NCBI RefSeq assembly: GCF_019279795.1
Contig: NC_056745.1
Location: 508,095,579-508,159,578, forward strand
DNA: 64,000 bases
Direction of reading: 5' to 3'
Origin: Protopterus annectens
Lineage: Eukaryota; Chordata; Ceratodontiformes; Protopteridae
Positions 1 to 10,085 of this stretch are shown here, piece after piece. The translations under genes were made by a program, and so were the position numbers. The stretch's first letter is position 1. Each line of letters starts with the position of its first letter. The notes beneath the pieces are model-generated. The model saw only the letters and a program-made list of their open reading frames with translations, was not told the DNA's origin and did no database searches.

Positions 1-533
1 TGACAAATCCATTAAAAATAATAAAACACATTGGCTCCACATCCTGTAACTTCCTACCTGCAAACAACCACAGAGCTTTCATTGAAACTAGGTCTACTCA
101 TTTCCACAGAATGACACCTCTCCCTAATTAAGTCTAATGGTATACAATCTACAAGGATCTGGCCTACCTGAAATAAATGAAATTATGGCCTGTAAATTGC
201 AAGTGCATTTTGTTTAATTAAACTACATTTCAAAGCCCACTTGCTGTATTTTTTAAGTAATATCCCAATATCCATTTCCAGGTCACTTTACAAGACATTG
301 GCAGTGGTAGACTTGGCATCCTCCAGATCCCTATAGGACCACACTCATACTGCTAACATTGTCCATTAAATGTAAATATCCATCCACTGTAAATGGCAAG
401 AAGCTATGTCTTAAAAAAATCTATTTTTGACATTCCTAGCACCCAAGTATCAGGTTTTGAAACAAAGAAACATTCTCCACAGTTTGTAAGTCTGTCTTTA
501 ATAATCATCTACTATTGCAGTACTCCCAACACA

Positions 534-534
<1 letters not shown>

Positions 535-610
<76 letters not shown>
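535..610. repeat. (AC)n microsatellite, 76 bp
   Basis: An uninterrupted run of about 38 AC dinucleotides. Open frames across it would give poly Thr-His on the plus strand or poly Cys-Val on the minus strand, which are artefacts. Such a run is expected to vary in length between individuals. Confidence 0.98.
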
Positions 611-614
<4 letters not shown>

Positions 615-1103
615 TAAAACCACCAACATTTAAAAAATGACATTGTGCCCACCTGATTTGCCAGTATTGATGATCCACCAAAGATATGCTTACTGTTGTC
701 CAATCTACCACTGCTTAGAACCCACCAATGATAAGACAGTACTGGGTGATTTTTTTTTTGTCTGTCAAAAAAAACAATAAACTTTATATGCTACAGTCCC
801 ACATTAGTCAATCCATTACTGACCCATTAACCCTAGGCTGCTGTCTCATTCTTAATCCCTGGGACTGCATTACCTTGGATGACTACTTTTATTTCCTAAG
901 CAAAAGACACAAATTGGAAGATGAGGCAAAAATCCAGACAGTCTTCGAAAATCCATACAGTTGAGAGGTATGATTTCACATTCAATACAACACTCTCCCT
1001 GTCAGAAAAGCTGCAATTTAATGAAAGTGTACTTTTAATGTAGGATGCATTTGTGAGCTAACTTTTTTGTATGTTAGCCTCTTTGTGCATGTGTTTCGCT
1101 CTG

Positions 1104-1107
<4 letters not shown>

Positions 1108-1143
<36 letters not shown>
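1108..1143. repeat. (AC)n microsatellite, 36 bp
   Basis: About 18 AC units, followed by looser CA-rich and CACT-rich sequence to about 1200. Confidence 0.97.
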
Positions 1144-1146
<3 letters not shown>

Positions 1147-1370
1147 CTTTCACGCACACAAACATTCTGCTTTCATGCATGCACTCACTCACTCACACCA
1201 TACTTACCTATTAACACAGGTTAAGTGCCGTCTCTTTAAAAGGCAATGGCAGCAAATCCATAGAAGAGTCCCTCTTCAGCAAGAACACACACATTGATTC
1301 TTTGGCACAAAATAATGTCAGGAACACACAGACCCTTCTTTGGAACAAAAAAATCAAAACTAGAAGGATG

Positions 1371-1500
1371 CTTTGGTACATGCGCACACCGATGTTAAGA
1401 GTTACAGGTCACGGCCGTGAAAAACACAACAAAAAAAGTGTTTTGGGGCATGCGTACATCAATGTTGGAGTTAGAGGTAGAGGGCCGCATGGCAGAGCTC
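1371..1500. repeat. diverged tandem duplication, unit about 70 bp
   Basis: The segment starting ctttggtacatgcgcacacc at 1371 is repeated in diverged form at 1441 (ttttggggcatgcgtacatc), a 70-bp offset. Both are followed by GATGTT/AATGTT and then a GGCCG-containing stretch. Two copies only; function unknown. Confidence 0.5.
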
Positions 1501-1559
1501 TGAGGGCCGCAGGCTGGACACATCTAATCTAAAGTATGCAAAATTCTTTGACTAGAGGA

Positions 1560-2180
1560 CTAAGGAGAAGGGAAAAAGGTGGGCAACTGGATAGATTAAG
1601 AGACATTTCACTCACCACTTAAGGCATGAAGGAAGGGTTGGTTTGCAAAGACACTTGTCCTTATGGAAAACCAAGAAAACCAAGGATGCCATCAAAGCCT
1701 GAATCTCAGAAACTCTCCTAGCAGAAGTCAAAGCTACCAGAAGTACAGTTTTCCAAGTGCAAAATTTTAGAGAAGTAGAGACTGCGGGCTCAAAAGGAAC
1801 TAGAGTTAGCTTCTCAAGACATAATTAAGGTCTTAAGGAGGTGGAACTTGTTTCCTGGGAGCTTAATGTGTAGGACACATTTAAATAAAAGTGTAACCTC
1901 CAATCTTGAAGCTAAAGGAGGTGCTTATGGCAATCAAGCAGAAAAACAACAGTGGACTTTCACTGTGGAATATGACAAGCCACTTTTATGTAGTTCACAC
2001 AAGTAAGAAAAGTACTACTGGAATGTCCATGGAAAGTGAATTTAAACTTCTACTAAGGCACCAGACAGAAAATCTTCTCCATTTGGAAGTGTAAGTTTTC
2101 CTAATATTGGGTTTCCTGGAGTTCTGCAAAACCCTAAGCACGTCCTGTGAAAAAAGGTGCCAAAAGGGATTAGACGTTGA
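1560..2180 (-). pseudogene. B1 tyrosine recombinase, N-terminal half
   Basis: Translating the minus strand in broken frames gives diverged versions of family landmarks: a segment like FEPA..LKFCTWKTVLL near 1730-1800 and a recombinase first-arginine region like LTSARRVSEIQAL near 1690-1730. The C-terminal half with HxxR and the nucleophilic Tyr is absent because the element is truncated near 1545. Identified by comparison with the intact YR frames of A1, A4 and A5 and the decayed copy in B3. Confidence 0.6.
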
Positions 2181-3016
2181 TCACCCACAAGGTAATTTGT
2201 AATGTTGGCAGATGTGGGTGAAACAAGGATCTCTTGTCCTGTCTAAGTCCAACCGGTGAGGCAACTTGTGGTGATGGCCCTTAGCTAGTTGCAGAAGAGA
2301 AGGGAACCAATGCTGTCTTGGCCAAAAGAGAGTCACCAACAAGACTTTTGTTTTGTCTTGCTGAATTTTTAGCAAGACTTTCTGAATGAGTGGGAAGGGG
2401 GGGAATGCATAAGGAAACATCCCCTTCCATGAGAAGGATAGGGCATCCATCTTCCAAGCTAGAGGATGTGTGACCGTGACACAAGAGAGAGGAAGTTGTC
2501 TGTTTTGTGGGGAGGCAAAGAGGTCCAGATGTGGAGTACCCCACCGGTGAACCAGATCCAGGAATATATCCCAGTGAAGCATCCATTTATGGAAGTGTGT
2601 CATGGACCTGCTTAATGCATCCGCCATATAGTTTTGAGCAAAGGTAAGTAAACAGCATGAAGGGTTACCTTGTACTGGATTGCCAATTCCCATGCCATAA
2701 GAGCTAGCCTGCAAAGTAGGTAAGATTCAGTGCCCCCCTGCTTGTTTATGTACCAGAGGGCAGTGGTGTTTTCTGCAAAAAATTTCAGAGTACCTGGTAG
2801 GAAAAGGGGATGAAAGGTCTGCAAAGCGAGAATTAGAGCCCTCATTTCTCTGATGTCGATGTGCTCCCTCTTCTGAGATGGAGACCAGAGACTATGAACC
2901 TTCCTTAGAGCAAAGGTTTCCCCCCAGCCTACGTTTGAGGCGTCTGTGATAAGCTGTTGAGAAGGCTGGGGCAAAAGAAAGGGAAGGCCTAGATTCAGAG
3001 AAAGCAGATTAATCAA
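2181..3016 (-). pseudogene. B1 RNase H and downstream methyltransferase-like region
   Basis: Two overlapping frames. 2612-3016 holds the RNase H fold: LITDASNVGWG (first Asp), IDIREMRALILAL (Glu) and a third-Asp motif changed to FAENTTALWYINKQGG, so that catalytic Asp is lost. 2181-2714 continues with NYMADALSRSM (last Asp) and then the conserved DIRS C-terminal region (WMLHWDIF, DLFASPQNRQ, AFPPFPLIQKVLLKI, WPRQHWFP). That last block corresponds in position to the Dam-like methyltransferase domain known in DIRS elements; this assignment is tentative. A frame switch separates the two parts. Confidence 0.75.
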
Positions 3017-3930
3017 CTATAAGAACTCTTGTTTTCAGGAAGGTTGTAAAAGAATCATAACCTCTAGTGGGTGAGCATGCTGAGACCACGTTGTCTTTAG
3101 AAACCAGTGAAATTTACTCATGTGAAGTTTTGCAAAGGGTAGCATGGAAATCATGGAAACTAATGAATCCGAGAAGTCTTAAGAATTCCCTGGTCGAGAT
3201 GGAAGGAAGAGACAGAAGGCTTTCATGAAGGTGGTAAGAGTGAGAAACTTGTCCGCTGGCAGGAAAACCATCATCAGGTCTGTCCTGAACCTGCACCCTA
3301 AGATGATGTGATGATGGAGTCTGACTGGATTTTTTGAAATTTATTGTAAACCCTAAGCTCTGAAGGAGATGAATGACCTTCACAAATGTTTGAGACAACT
3401 GATCTGAACTGTTGGCTAGAAAAAGATCGTCCAGATAGGGATAAACCTAAACCCATTTGGATCCTCAAGAAAGTAATGACAGGGGCCATGCACTTTTGAA
3501 TACCCTTGGGGCAGTGGAAAGTCCAACGGGCAAGGCAAAGAACTGAAAGTGCAAAGAACCCACCGAGAAACAAACATTTCCTGTATTGAGGGTGAATGGG
3601 AATATGCAGATAAGCATCTTTGAGATCCAAGGAAACCATGAAGGTCTGAGGAGAAATCAGAGGAAAAAGTGTCTGAAGGGACAGCATCTGAAAATAAGGC
3701 ACTTCCAGAAAAGTGTTTAAGTGGGAGAGGTCTAGAACTGGTCTCCGAAGATCATCCTTTCTTGGAACCAAAAACATTCTTGAGTAAAATCCTTGCCTCC
3801 CTGATCGAGAGATACAGTTTAAATACAGCCTTGAGAAAGCAGCTGAGATGCAACCTGTTGGAACAACTGCAGTTGACTGGAATGGGGGCTGAGGAATCCC
3901 CATGAAAGGAGGAAGAGTCTTCCAAGTCAT
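3017..3930 (-). pseudogene. B1 reverse transcriptase
   Basis: Frames at 3298-3930 and 3114-3398 (minus) carry RT blocks: GFYSRMFLVPRKDDLRRPVL, LSHLNTFLEVP, MLSLQTLFPL and VSLDLKDAYLHIPIHPQYRK, followed after a frameshift by the thumb region (LLQSLGFTINFKKS). The region where the YxDD box should lie (about 3430-3460) is disrupted by frame changes. Homologous to the RT of family A but clearly older and more diverged. Confidence 0.8.
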
Positions 3931-3939
3931 AAAGTATCC

Positions 3940-4339
3940 TCTCTGGATAATGGACAGAACCCAGGTGTGCTGAGTGATCCTCGTTCAGGCTGGAAAGCAA
4001 TGAGAGTTGGAGAGAGCTGGTTGTACAGAGAAATGAGCATGGCCTGAAAGGACTGCTGTGTATGAGGAGCTGAAGCAGAAGTTTTCGATTGAGGAGGGGT
4101 TTCCTAGTAGACTTCTTAGGCCTAGGAGCAGATGTAAATACAGAACAATTAGCAGGCCTCCTAACAAAGGATGTTTTAACAAGAAAGTTTATATGAAATT
4201 TTGTAACTGGTAAAACAAATGTTGAAGTTTTGGACCTCCTTCCCTTTTTCTTGTAGAGTCTATGTCTGCAGCTGCCGAACCAAAAAGGGTAGACTTATCC
4301 AAAGGAGCATCAAGTAATTCTGCCTTTATATCATCAGAT
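3940..4339 (-). pseudogene. B1 gag, C-terminal piece
   Basis: The minus frame 4189-4380 contains SDDIKAELLDAPLDKSTLFG, which aligns with LPDHVKSKLLDAPMEKQSLFG in family A gag. The reading frame is cut at about 4339 by the CR1 LINE. The matching upstream half, ending RYSWLRLKLL, is found on the far side of the LINE at 7680-7720, so the LINE sits between two adjacent gag codons. Confidence 0.75.
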
Positions 4340-4355
4340 AAGGCCATATACATAG

Positions 4356-4750
4356 GTAAGTACAAATATGACTCAATCATTGTCCATGCTGGTGTGAATG
4401 ACCTGAGACGTACCTCCCTGGACTACATGAAAAGAGACATAAAGGAGCTCTCTGAGCATGTAGCCCAGGCCGGTATGACCCTGACCTTGAGTAGCATCTT
4501 ACCCTCACCAAGAATGATGCCACAGTATGAAGACAAGATGATCAATTTCAACAATGGGCTTAAGTACTGGTGTCATTCAAAGGGGATCCAATGCCTGTCA
4601 GCTTGGGATGATATGCTCGACAAGCCACGATGCTTCGCTAGGGACGGCTTGCACCTGTCACCCCTGGGCTTTCGGATATTGGCAAAGGCTCTTGCTACCC
4701 CCATAGTGCCTTTTTTAGGTAAGGATCAAAAGACAAACCCACCTCCATAG
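4356..4750 (+). pseudogene. LINE copy 1 ORF1, SGNH/GDSL esterase-like domain
   Basis: The frame reads YDSIIVHAGVNDLRRTSLDY (the GxND block of SGNH hydrolases), then a long helix region, then CFARDGLHLSPLGFRILAKA, which carries the DGxHLSxxG block with the catalytic Asp-His pair. Esterase domains of this type are known in ORF1 of CR1-clade LINEs. The open frame begins further upstream at 4262, but those first residues come from the antisense of B1 gag and are not part of the LINE. The domain is 5'-truncated, so the Ser block is absent. It ends at a stop before ORF2. Confidence 0.75.
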
Positions 4751-4775
4751 GTATCACAAGGGATAAGAAACTAAG

Positions 4776-7564
4776 AGTAATGCTACTCAACGCCAGAAGT
4801 CTAAACCTCAAGATGCACGCACTCTAAACTCTCCTTAGCATGGAGAGCATCGATATCTGTGCAGTAACAGAAACCTGGTTCAGGGCTCCCGAGAGCACCC
4901 CAGCACTACCAGGTTATACCTCATACCATGCTTTTCGGCCCCAAAACTTGGACCGAACCACAAAAGGAGGGGGAGTATCGATATTCATCAAAGATACCCA
5001 CACCTCCAGGTTGGTGGCAAAGCACGAAGCATCAGAGACTATCCATGTGCAACTAACAGTGGGGTAAAACTGCCTTCCAGTTTATAGCCTGCTACAGACA
5101 ACCGTCCCAAACCCAGGAACCCCACTCGGCCTTTCTGAGAACACTGGATAATATGAAGGTCTCTCCAAATACCATTATATTGGACGACTTCAACTACCCA
5201 AACAGACTGGGAGCATTACTCTAGCTCCAACACCCTAGCCCAAAGGTTCCTAGAATTTATAAACTCAAATGCTATGGAACAACTTGTTACCACTCCCACA
5301 AGAGGGGAAAACATACTGGACCTGATAATCACCAACATGGGGACTTTATGCTCCAGACCAGAAGTGTATCCCTCACTAGTAAGATCAGACCATAAACTAA
5401 TCTCACTGGATATTCACATCCCGACCCCACCCCCTGCCCAGAAAACCACAGTGAAAAACTTCTCTAAAGCAAATTTCACACTCCTCAAAACCGAGGTGGA
5501 ATCCTTCAAAGCCCTCGGGCCTGTGGAAAACATGGCCCAGACTGCAGAATCCTTTATAAACGCATTCTATGAACACCTTCAGGAATGCATGGATGATGCG
5601 ATCCCAAATAAAACCAAGACCCAATCCTCCAAAGGCAGACGTCCTGTCTGGTGGACCCCAGCCATAAACAAACTATACAATAGAAGGAGGAAGCTACTAA
5701 ATGATAGAGCAAAATCCCAAAAAGGGAAGGCATCACTGATTAGTATTAGCAAAAAACTACTGGCACTCATAAAATTGTCTAAGGCCAGCTTCGAGAGAAA
5801 AATTGCACAGGACACCAAGGATAATCACAAGGCTTTCTTTAGTTATGTTAGGAACCTGGGTGGTAATTCCCAGATATGCTCAGAATTAGTCCAAAATGAC
5901 AAAAAATGCACTGAACCCACAGACATTGCCAACATCCTAGCTGACAGGTTCAGCGCAAACTCCCACCAAAAGGGCAAATATGTATCCCAGCAGAGTGCTG
6001 CCCCCTGACATCTCAGATGCTCAGGTAAGAGCCACCCTCTCCAAAGCAAAAAACACAGCATCAATGGGACCAGACGGTGTCCCGGGCTGCGTCCTACATG
6101 AACTCCAAGAAGAGCTAAACCCAAACATAAAACTACTGTTCAATCTCAACTTACTACAGGATATGTGCCCAAAGAGTGGCGTACAGCAACAGTGGTCCCT
6201 CTCCATAAAGGTGGTGCCTCAACGGATCCTGGAAACTATCGTCCCATAAGCCTGCCTAGCTTGGTCTGCAAAGCTATGGAAAGGATCATCATGGACCTCA
6301 TAAATAAAGATATTGGGGACCTACAGACACTGGATCCTACCCAGTTCGGCTCTGTTAAGGGCAGATCCTGCCTCTTAAACCTGGTTGATTTCTTTGAAAC
6401 AGTCACCAAGGCCATTGACGAGGGGAAGGTGGTCCACACAGCCTACCTGGACCTTGCAAAAGCCTTCGATAAAATACCCCACTCGGGCATTATAGATAAG
6501 CTCACCAGCTTAAATATAAACCCCTATGTCACTAGATGGATTGCAAACTGGCTCAAGGACAGAACCCACATGGTTAGAATTGCTGGAGCCATGTCAGACT
6601 CCAAACCAGTTACAAGTGGTGTCCCACAAGGCTCAGTCCTGGGACCTCTCTTGTTCGGTATATATTTCTCGGAGGTACAGGCCAACACGGAAGGACTGTG
6701 GCTGACCAAGTTCGCAGATGACTGCAAACTGGGCACCATAATCGACTCTCCAGCTGACACAAGCATCCTCCAAAAGGGCCTCATAGAAACAGACAGCTGG
6801 TGCCAGAGCCATGGCCTCAAGCTAAATGCCAAAAAGTGTATAGTCATCCCCTTTGGCAAAAACAAAGTGCCCACAAATTACCACATAGGCGGTAATCCAT
6901 TAAGTACAGAAAAAGTAATCAGGGACCTGGGGACCCAAGTTGATAGCAATCTCTCATTTGACAACCACGTGGCCAAAGTGGTTAGAAAAACATTTTATAT
7001 AGCCCACCTAATCATGAAGGGATTCACATCTAGATCAGGGGAGGTCATCGTGCCTCTTTACTCATCCCTCATCAGGCCCATAATTGAGTACAATGCCCCT
7101 TTTGGGATGTACCTTACCAGACACTTGCAGCAACTGGAAAGACCCCAAACGTACCTCACCAAGAGGATCAAAGGGCTCAAACAGATGCCATATGCTGCCC
7201 GGTTAAAGAAACTCCAGCTCTACTCAGTGGCATACCGCCTGTTCAGAGGCAATCTGTGCCTGACGTATAAAGCCATGTCCAACCCGGAATTAATGGACAT
7301 GCTGCACCTCAGAAAATCCAAATCCCATCGAGCTACGCGCTCGAGAGACTTGAACCTCAGCACTGAATTAAATAGTTCATGCTGGAGGGACAGATTCATA
7401 ACCCAGAGGCTCCCTTCACTCTGGAATAAAATCCCAGTCCAGGTTAGGCAGAGTCCCTCATTGACTCTCTTCAGGAGGAATCTTGATGAGTGGATGGGAG
7501 ATCGTAGGTTTACCCCGGGTATCACTTCTGTGTCACTGTTAGACAGAGGCACAGTATACTAACC
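4776..7564 (+). pseudogene. LINE copy 1 ORF2: endonuclease and reverse transcriptase
   Basis: The order is an apurinic-type endonuclease (LLNARSLN at about 4783; DICAVTETWF at 4848; GGGVSIFIKD at 4965; RSDHKLISLDIHI at 5384), a linker, then RT (VVPLHKGGASTDPGNYRPIS at 6191-6250; AYLDLAKAFDKIPHSG near 6440; GVPQGSVLGPLLFGIYF at 6617; FADDCKLG catalytic box at 6710; WNKIPVQVR near 7420). Long frames are 4840-5067, 5274-6008 and 6165-7562. Frames break near 5067, 5200 and 6010-6160, so the protein is not intact. The RT core itself is uninterrupted from 6165 to the stop. Confidence 0.85.
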
Positions 7565-7679
7565 TCGAAAACGAGCATAGCAAGATAAATTTAAAATGGG
7601 TGGCGAAAGCCAAACACATTCTGGCTAGGCTTATAAATGCCCTAGGGCAGATAGCCTAATATGAACCTATGAACCTATA

Positions 7680-8415
7680 ACAACTTAAGTCTCAGCCATG
7701 AATATCTACTAAGCACACAGGCAAAAGCAACAGCTCTAAAGGATGCCTCAACAGCATCATAGCTGCGCTTAATGGAATGTCTAGCTACTTCAAAAGATAC
7801 ATCTAAGAGAGACAGGACCCTGTGTTTTAACCTCAGAGTGTGGTAACTGAGCAGAGCCTGTGAAGCCTGAAATAGCAAGGCCAAAGAATACCTAGACGTG
7901 TGTGTCTGGTAATTAACAGCTCTGATAGCTAGAGAGGAAGAGGTGTATACCTTTTTACCCAGTTTCTCAAGAAGTTTGCTTTTCCTACCAGATGGTAGAA
8001 ACTTGGCAGAAGGAGACAAACTATGGAGACGACAGCTGGATCAGCAGAGGGACACAGAGAGAAACTTGCAGTCATCTGACACTTTATAAAATCTGTCAGG
8101 CCTCTTGGGAGCAGGGGTCTGACAGTCTGGAGATTAAGAGGAGGAATGAAAGTATCCAGGAAAGCTGGAAAGATTGGAGGAACTGCAGAGGGAGAAGGGA
8201 CCTCCATTTGCAAAAGGTCATAATACCGCTTCTGGTCATCAGAAATCTGGGAACAATCCTACCTGAAGAACTCCCTCATTTTATTAATGGTTTCTCCAAA
8301 ATAAATTTCTTCAATTGGGGAATCCCCCAATTAGATTCCTCCTCAGGAGATGCACATTCTAGAGGAGAAGTTATTTGGGTTGAATATGCAAGAGAATCTT
8401 CATCAGGGGAAGAAT
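7680..8415 (-). pseudogene. B1 gag, central piece between the LINE and A1
   Basis: The minus frames 7675-8019 and 8276-8464 read LGKKVYTSSSLAIRAVNYQ, ARHSIKRSYDAVEASFRA and RYSWLRLKLL, matching RWGKKVYTSATLSARALNCQ, CGYDALEASFRSA and RHAWLKEQ in family A gag. The acidic stretch SSPDEDSLAYSTQ near 8390 corresponds to the EDSDAEDSIPSAS region of family A. It is cut at 8415/8416 by A1 and resumes at 13998. Confidence 0.75.
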
Positions 8416-8582
8416 AGTACAGTTCTGTACCTACCATAAATGTAGATGTCCGACAGGTATGCATCTGCAGTCATAACATATGGGTTTGTCCTGCCTCAGG
8501 CAGCCCTCGGTCGGCCGGATTCCAAAGTCTGGGTCTGGCCTCGGCTGATGTCGCACTTCACCCGACGTCATAGCTCCTGGGG

Positions 8583-8589
8583 TATAAAG
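8583..8589 (+). promoter_or_regulatory. TATA box in the A1 3' terminal repeat, facing inward
   Basis: TATAAAG followed about 30 bases later by CCTCAGT, the same core promoter as in the 5' repeat but on the opposite strand because the repeats are inverted. If active it would drive antisense transcription across the YR gene. Confidence 0.55.
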
Positions 8590-8812
8590 GCATCAGCCGA
8601 CGCCATTTTCCTCAGTGTTTCTTGCCCCAGATGCCAGGTGCCCTCTAGGAAGGCTAAATTTGGATAAATGTTGAAAATTCCAAACAGTAGCAAACAAAAT
8701 ATATATACATATATACATACCAACAAATACACCATAATAGATTCCCCCAGCTAGCTGAAAGAGGGGTAAGGACCCTAGGAATACCACAGAGGGGAAGGAG
8801 GGTGGGTAATCC

Positions 8813-8910
8813 TGACTGCAGATGCATACCCATCGGACATCTACATTTATGGTAGGTACAAAACTGTACTATGTCCTTCAAGGATGCATCTGCAGTCATA
8901 ACATATGGGT
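8813..8910. repeat. A1 internal complementary region (ICR)
   Basis: 8813-8870 is the reverse complement of the element's 3' terminus (8416-8473). 8871-8910 is the reverse complement of its 5' terminus (13958-13997). The halves meet at tgtact|atgtcc, the sequence expected at the junction of a circular intermediate. This is the diagnostic DIRS structure that lets the ends be completed and joined. A few mismatches (for example ttttgtacc against ttctgtacc) have accumulated since insertion. Confidence 0.93.
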
Positions 8911-8942
8911 AGAATACCAAAGCCAAACTGGGGGAGGAGGCA

Positions 8943-10085
8943 CTAAGATAAAGATGGTGTAGTTAAGATCCCTTGTAAAACTGCAGTTGCAAAGCCTGCT
9001 CGGGATCTGGAGTATAAAGGAAGATTGTAATGCTTGGCAAATGTATGCAGGGAGCTCCAAGTAGCAGCTTCTAAAATGTCTTTGGTAGCCACTCCTCGTA
9101 GGAAAGCTGTAGTGGTGGCTGTAGCCCTTGTGGAGTGAGGCCTGATATTTTCAGGAGTTGTCTTTCCATGAAAAGAGTAACAGAATCGAATGCAATTTCC
9201 TATCCATTTTGAAATTGTCTGTTTGGAAATTGCTTTTCCTTGCACTCCTGTTGCATATGCTACCAGAAGCTGGTCAGTTTTTCTGCTGGTCTTAGTTCTG
9301 TCCAGATAGTAGGGCAGTTGTCTATGTACATCCAAGGTGTGTAGTAGCTTTTCCCCCCTGTTCTGTGGGTTAGGGAAGGACATAGGTAAATGAATAGCTT
9401 GGTTCAAGGATACCCTGGATACCACCTTTGGCATGAAAGTAGGATTTGTTCTCAGAGACACTCTATCCTGGTGAAAGATAAGGAAAGGCTGTACTGCCAT
9501 TAATGCCTGTAACTCGGATACCCTTCTTGCTGAAGTGATTGCTAGAAGGAAGGCAGTTTTCCAAGATAAGAACTGTAAGTCTGCTGATGCAGCTGGTTCA
9601 AAAGGGGGAAGTGTTAATTTTTCCAGCACAAAATTGAGATCCCATGCAGGCAGAGGTGGTTTCCTTGGAGGTTTTACATTTTTGATCCCTCTTAGAAATT
9701 GTCTGAGGAGAGGTTGAGAGAAGATAGGAGGATCCATGTTGTACTCTGCTAAAATTGCTGAAGCATGAATCTTAATGGAAGAATAGGACAGGTCATTGTG
9801 GAACAGTTCTGCTAAGTATTCTAGGATGTGTGCTAGGTTTGCAAGCGTGACATCTGTTCCCTTTGATGCACTCCAAATGAGGAATCTCTTCCATTTGGCT
9901 GAGTATGTTTTCCTTGTGGAGGGTCTGCGAGCCTCCAGGATAATGTCCTTGACCCTCTGAGATAAAACAGGTTGGTTTTGTTTTATGCAATTTTCCAGGC
10001 AGTTAGCTGCAGCGTTTTCAAGTTTGGATGCAGGGTCTTGTAGTTGTTCTGTGTTAGAAGTAAAGGCCATAGAGGTAGAGGCCAT
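8943..10085 (-). CDS. A1 tyrosine recombinase (YR), intact 380 aa
   Basis: Site-specific recombinase that would integrate the circular DIRS DNA. Residues of the tyrosine-recombinase active site are visible in order: first Arg in LLAITSARRVSELQAL, HxxR in RPHSTRATATTT, Trp in EAATWSSLH, and the nucleophilic Tyr in TFAKHYNLPLYS. The N-terminal SAM-like DNA-binding part begins near LSQRVKDIILEARRPSTRKT. The start chosen is the ATG of MASTSM at 10085, which gives the same 380 codons in A1, A4 and A5; the frame stays open upstream to 10823, overlapping RT/RNase H. It overlaps the end of the RT/RNase H frame by about 100 nt. Confidence 0.88.
   Translation of the reverse strand: MASTSMAFTSNTEQLQDPASKLENAAANCLENCIKQNQPVLSQRVKDIILEARRPSTRKTYSAKWKRFLIWSASKGTDVTLANLAHILEYLAELFHNDLSYSSIKIHASAILAEYNMDPPIFSQPLLRQFLRGIKNVKPPRKPPLPAWDLNFVLEKLTLPPFEPAASADLQFLSWKTAFLLAITSARRVSELQALMAVQPFLIFHQDRVSLRTNPTFMPKVVSRVSLNQAIHLPMSFPNPQNRGEKLLHTLDVHRQLPYYLDRTKTSRKTDQLLVAYATGVQGKAISKQTISKWIGNCIRFCYSFHGKTTPENIRPHSTRATATTTAFLRGVATKDILEAATWSSLHTFAKHYNLPLYSRSRAGFATAVLQGILTTPSLS

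Larger units (their letters stand above)
1..1544. other. non-coding flank, probably intronic
   Basis: No gene recognised. The stretch is AT-rich and holds two AC microsatellites and one weak tandem duplication, annotated separately. The short open frames here run through the AC repeats or match nothing I know. It is probably part of the CCT2 intron or the sequence beyond it. Confidence 0.5.
4340..7680 (+). mobile_element. CR1-type LINE (copy 1), 5'-truncated, inserted in B1 gag
   Basis: Plus-strand non-LTR retrotransposon holding the C-terminal part of ORF1, ORF2 and a short 3' UTR. It ends in two tandem copies of the octamer atgaacct (about 7662-7677), the kind of short 3' microsatellite typical of CR1-clade LINEs. 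A short ATAA at both borders may be the target duplication. The N-terminal Cys-rich part of ORF1 seen in copies 2 and 3 is missing. Most of ORF2 is readable, with a few frameshifts, so it is younger than B1 but inactive. Confidence 0.85.

Noticed and set aside
393..711. Open frames of poly Thr-His and poly Cys-Val
   Set aside because: They simply translate the AC microsatellite at 535-610.
728..964. Small open frame near the left edge as a gene
   Set aside because: No recognisable domain, splice context or homologous copy in the window; length is within chance expectation.
4262..4355. N-terminus of the LINE ORF1
   Set aside because: These residues are the antisense of B1 gag next to the LINE insertion point.
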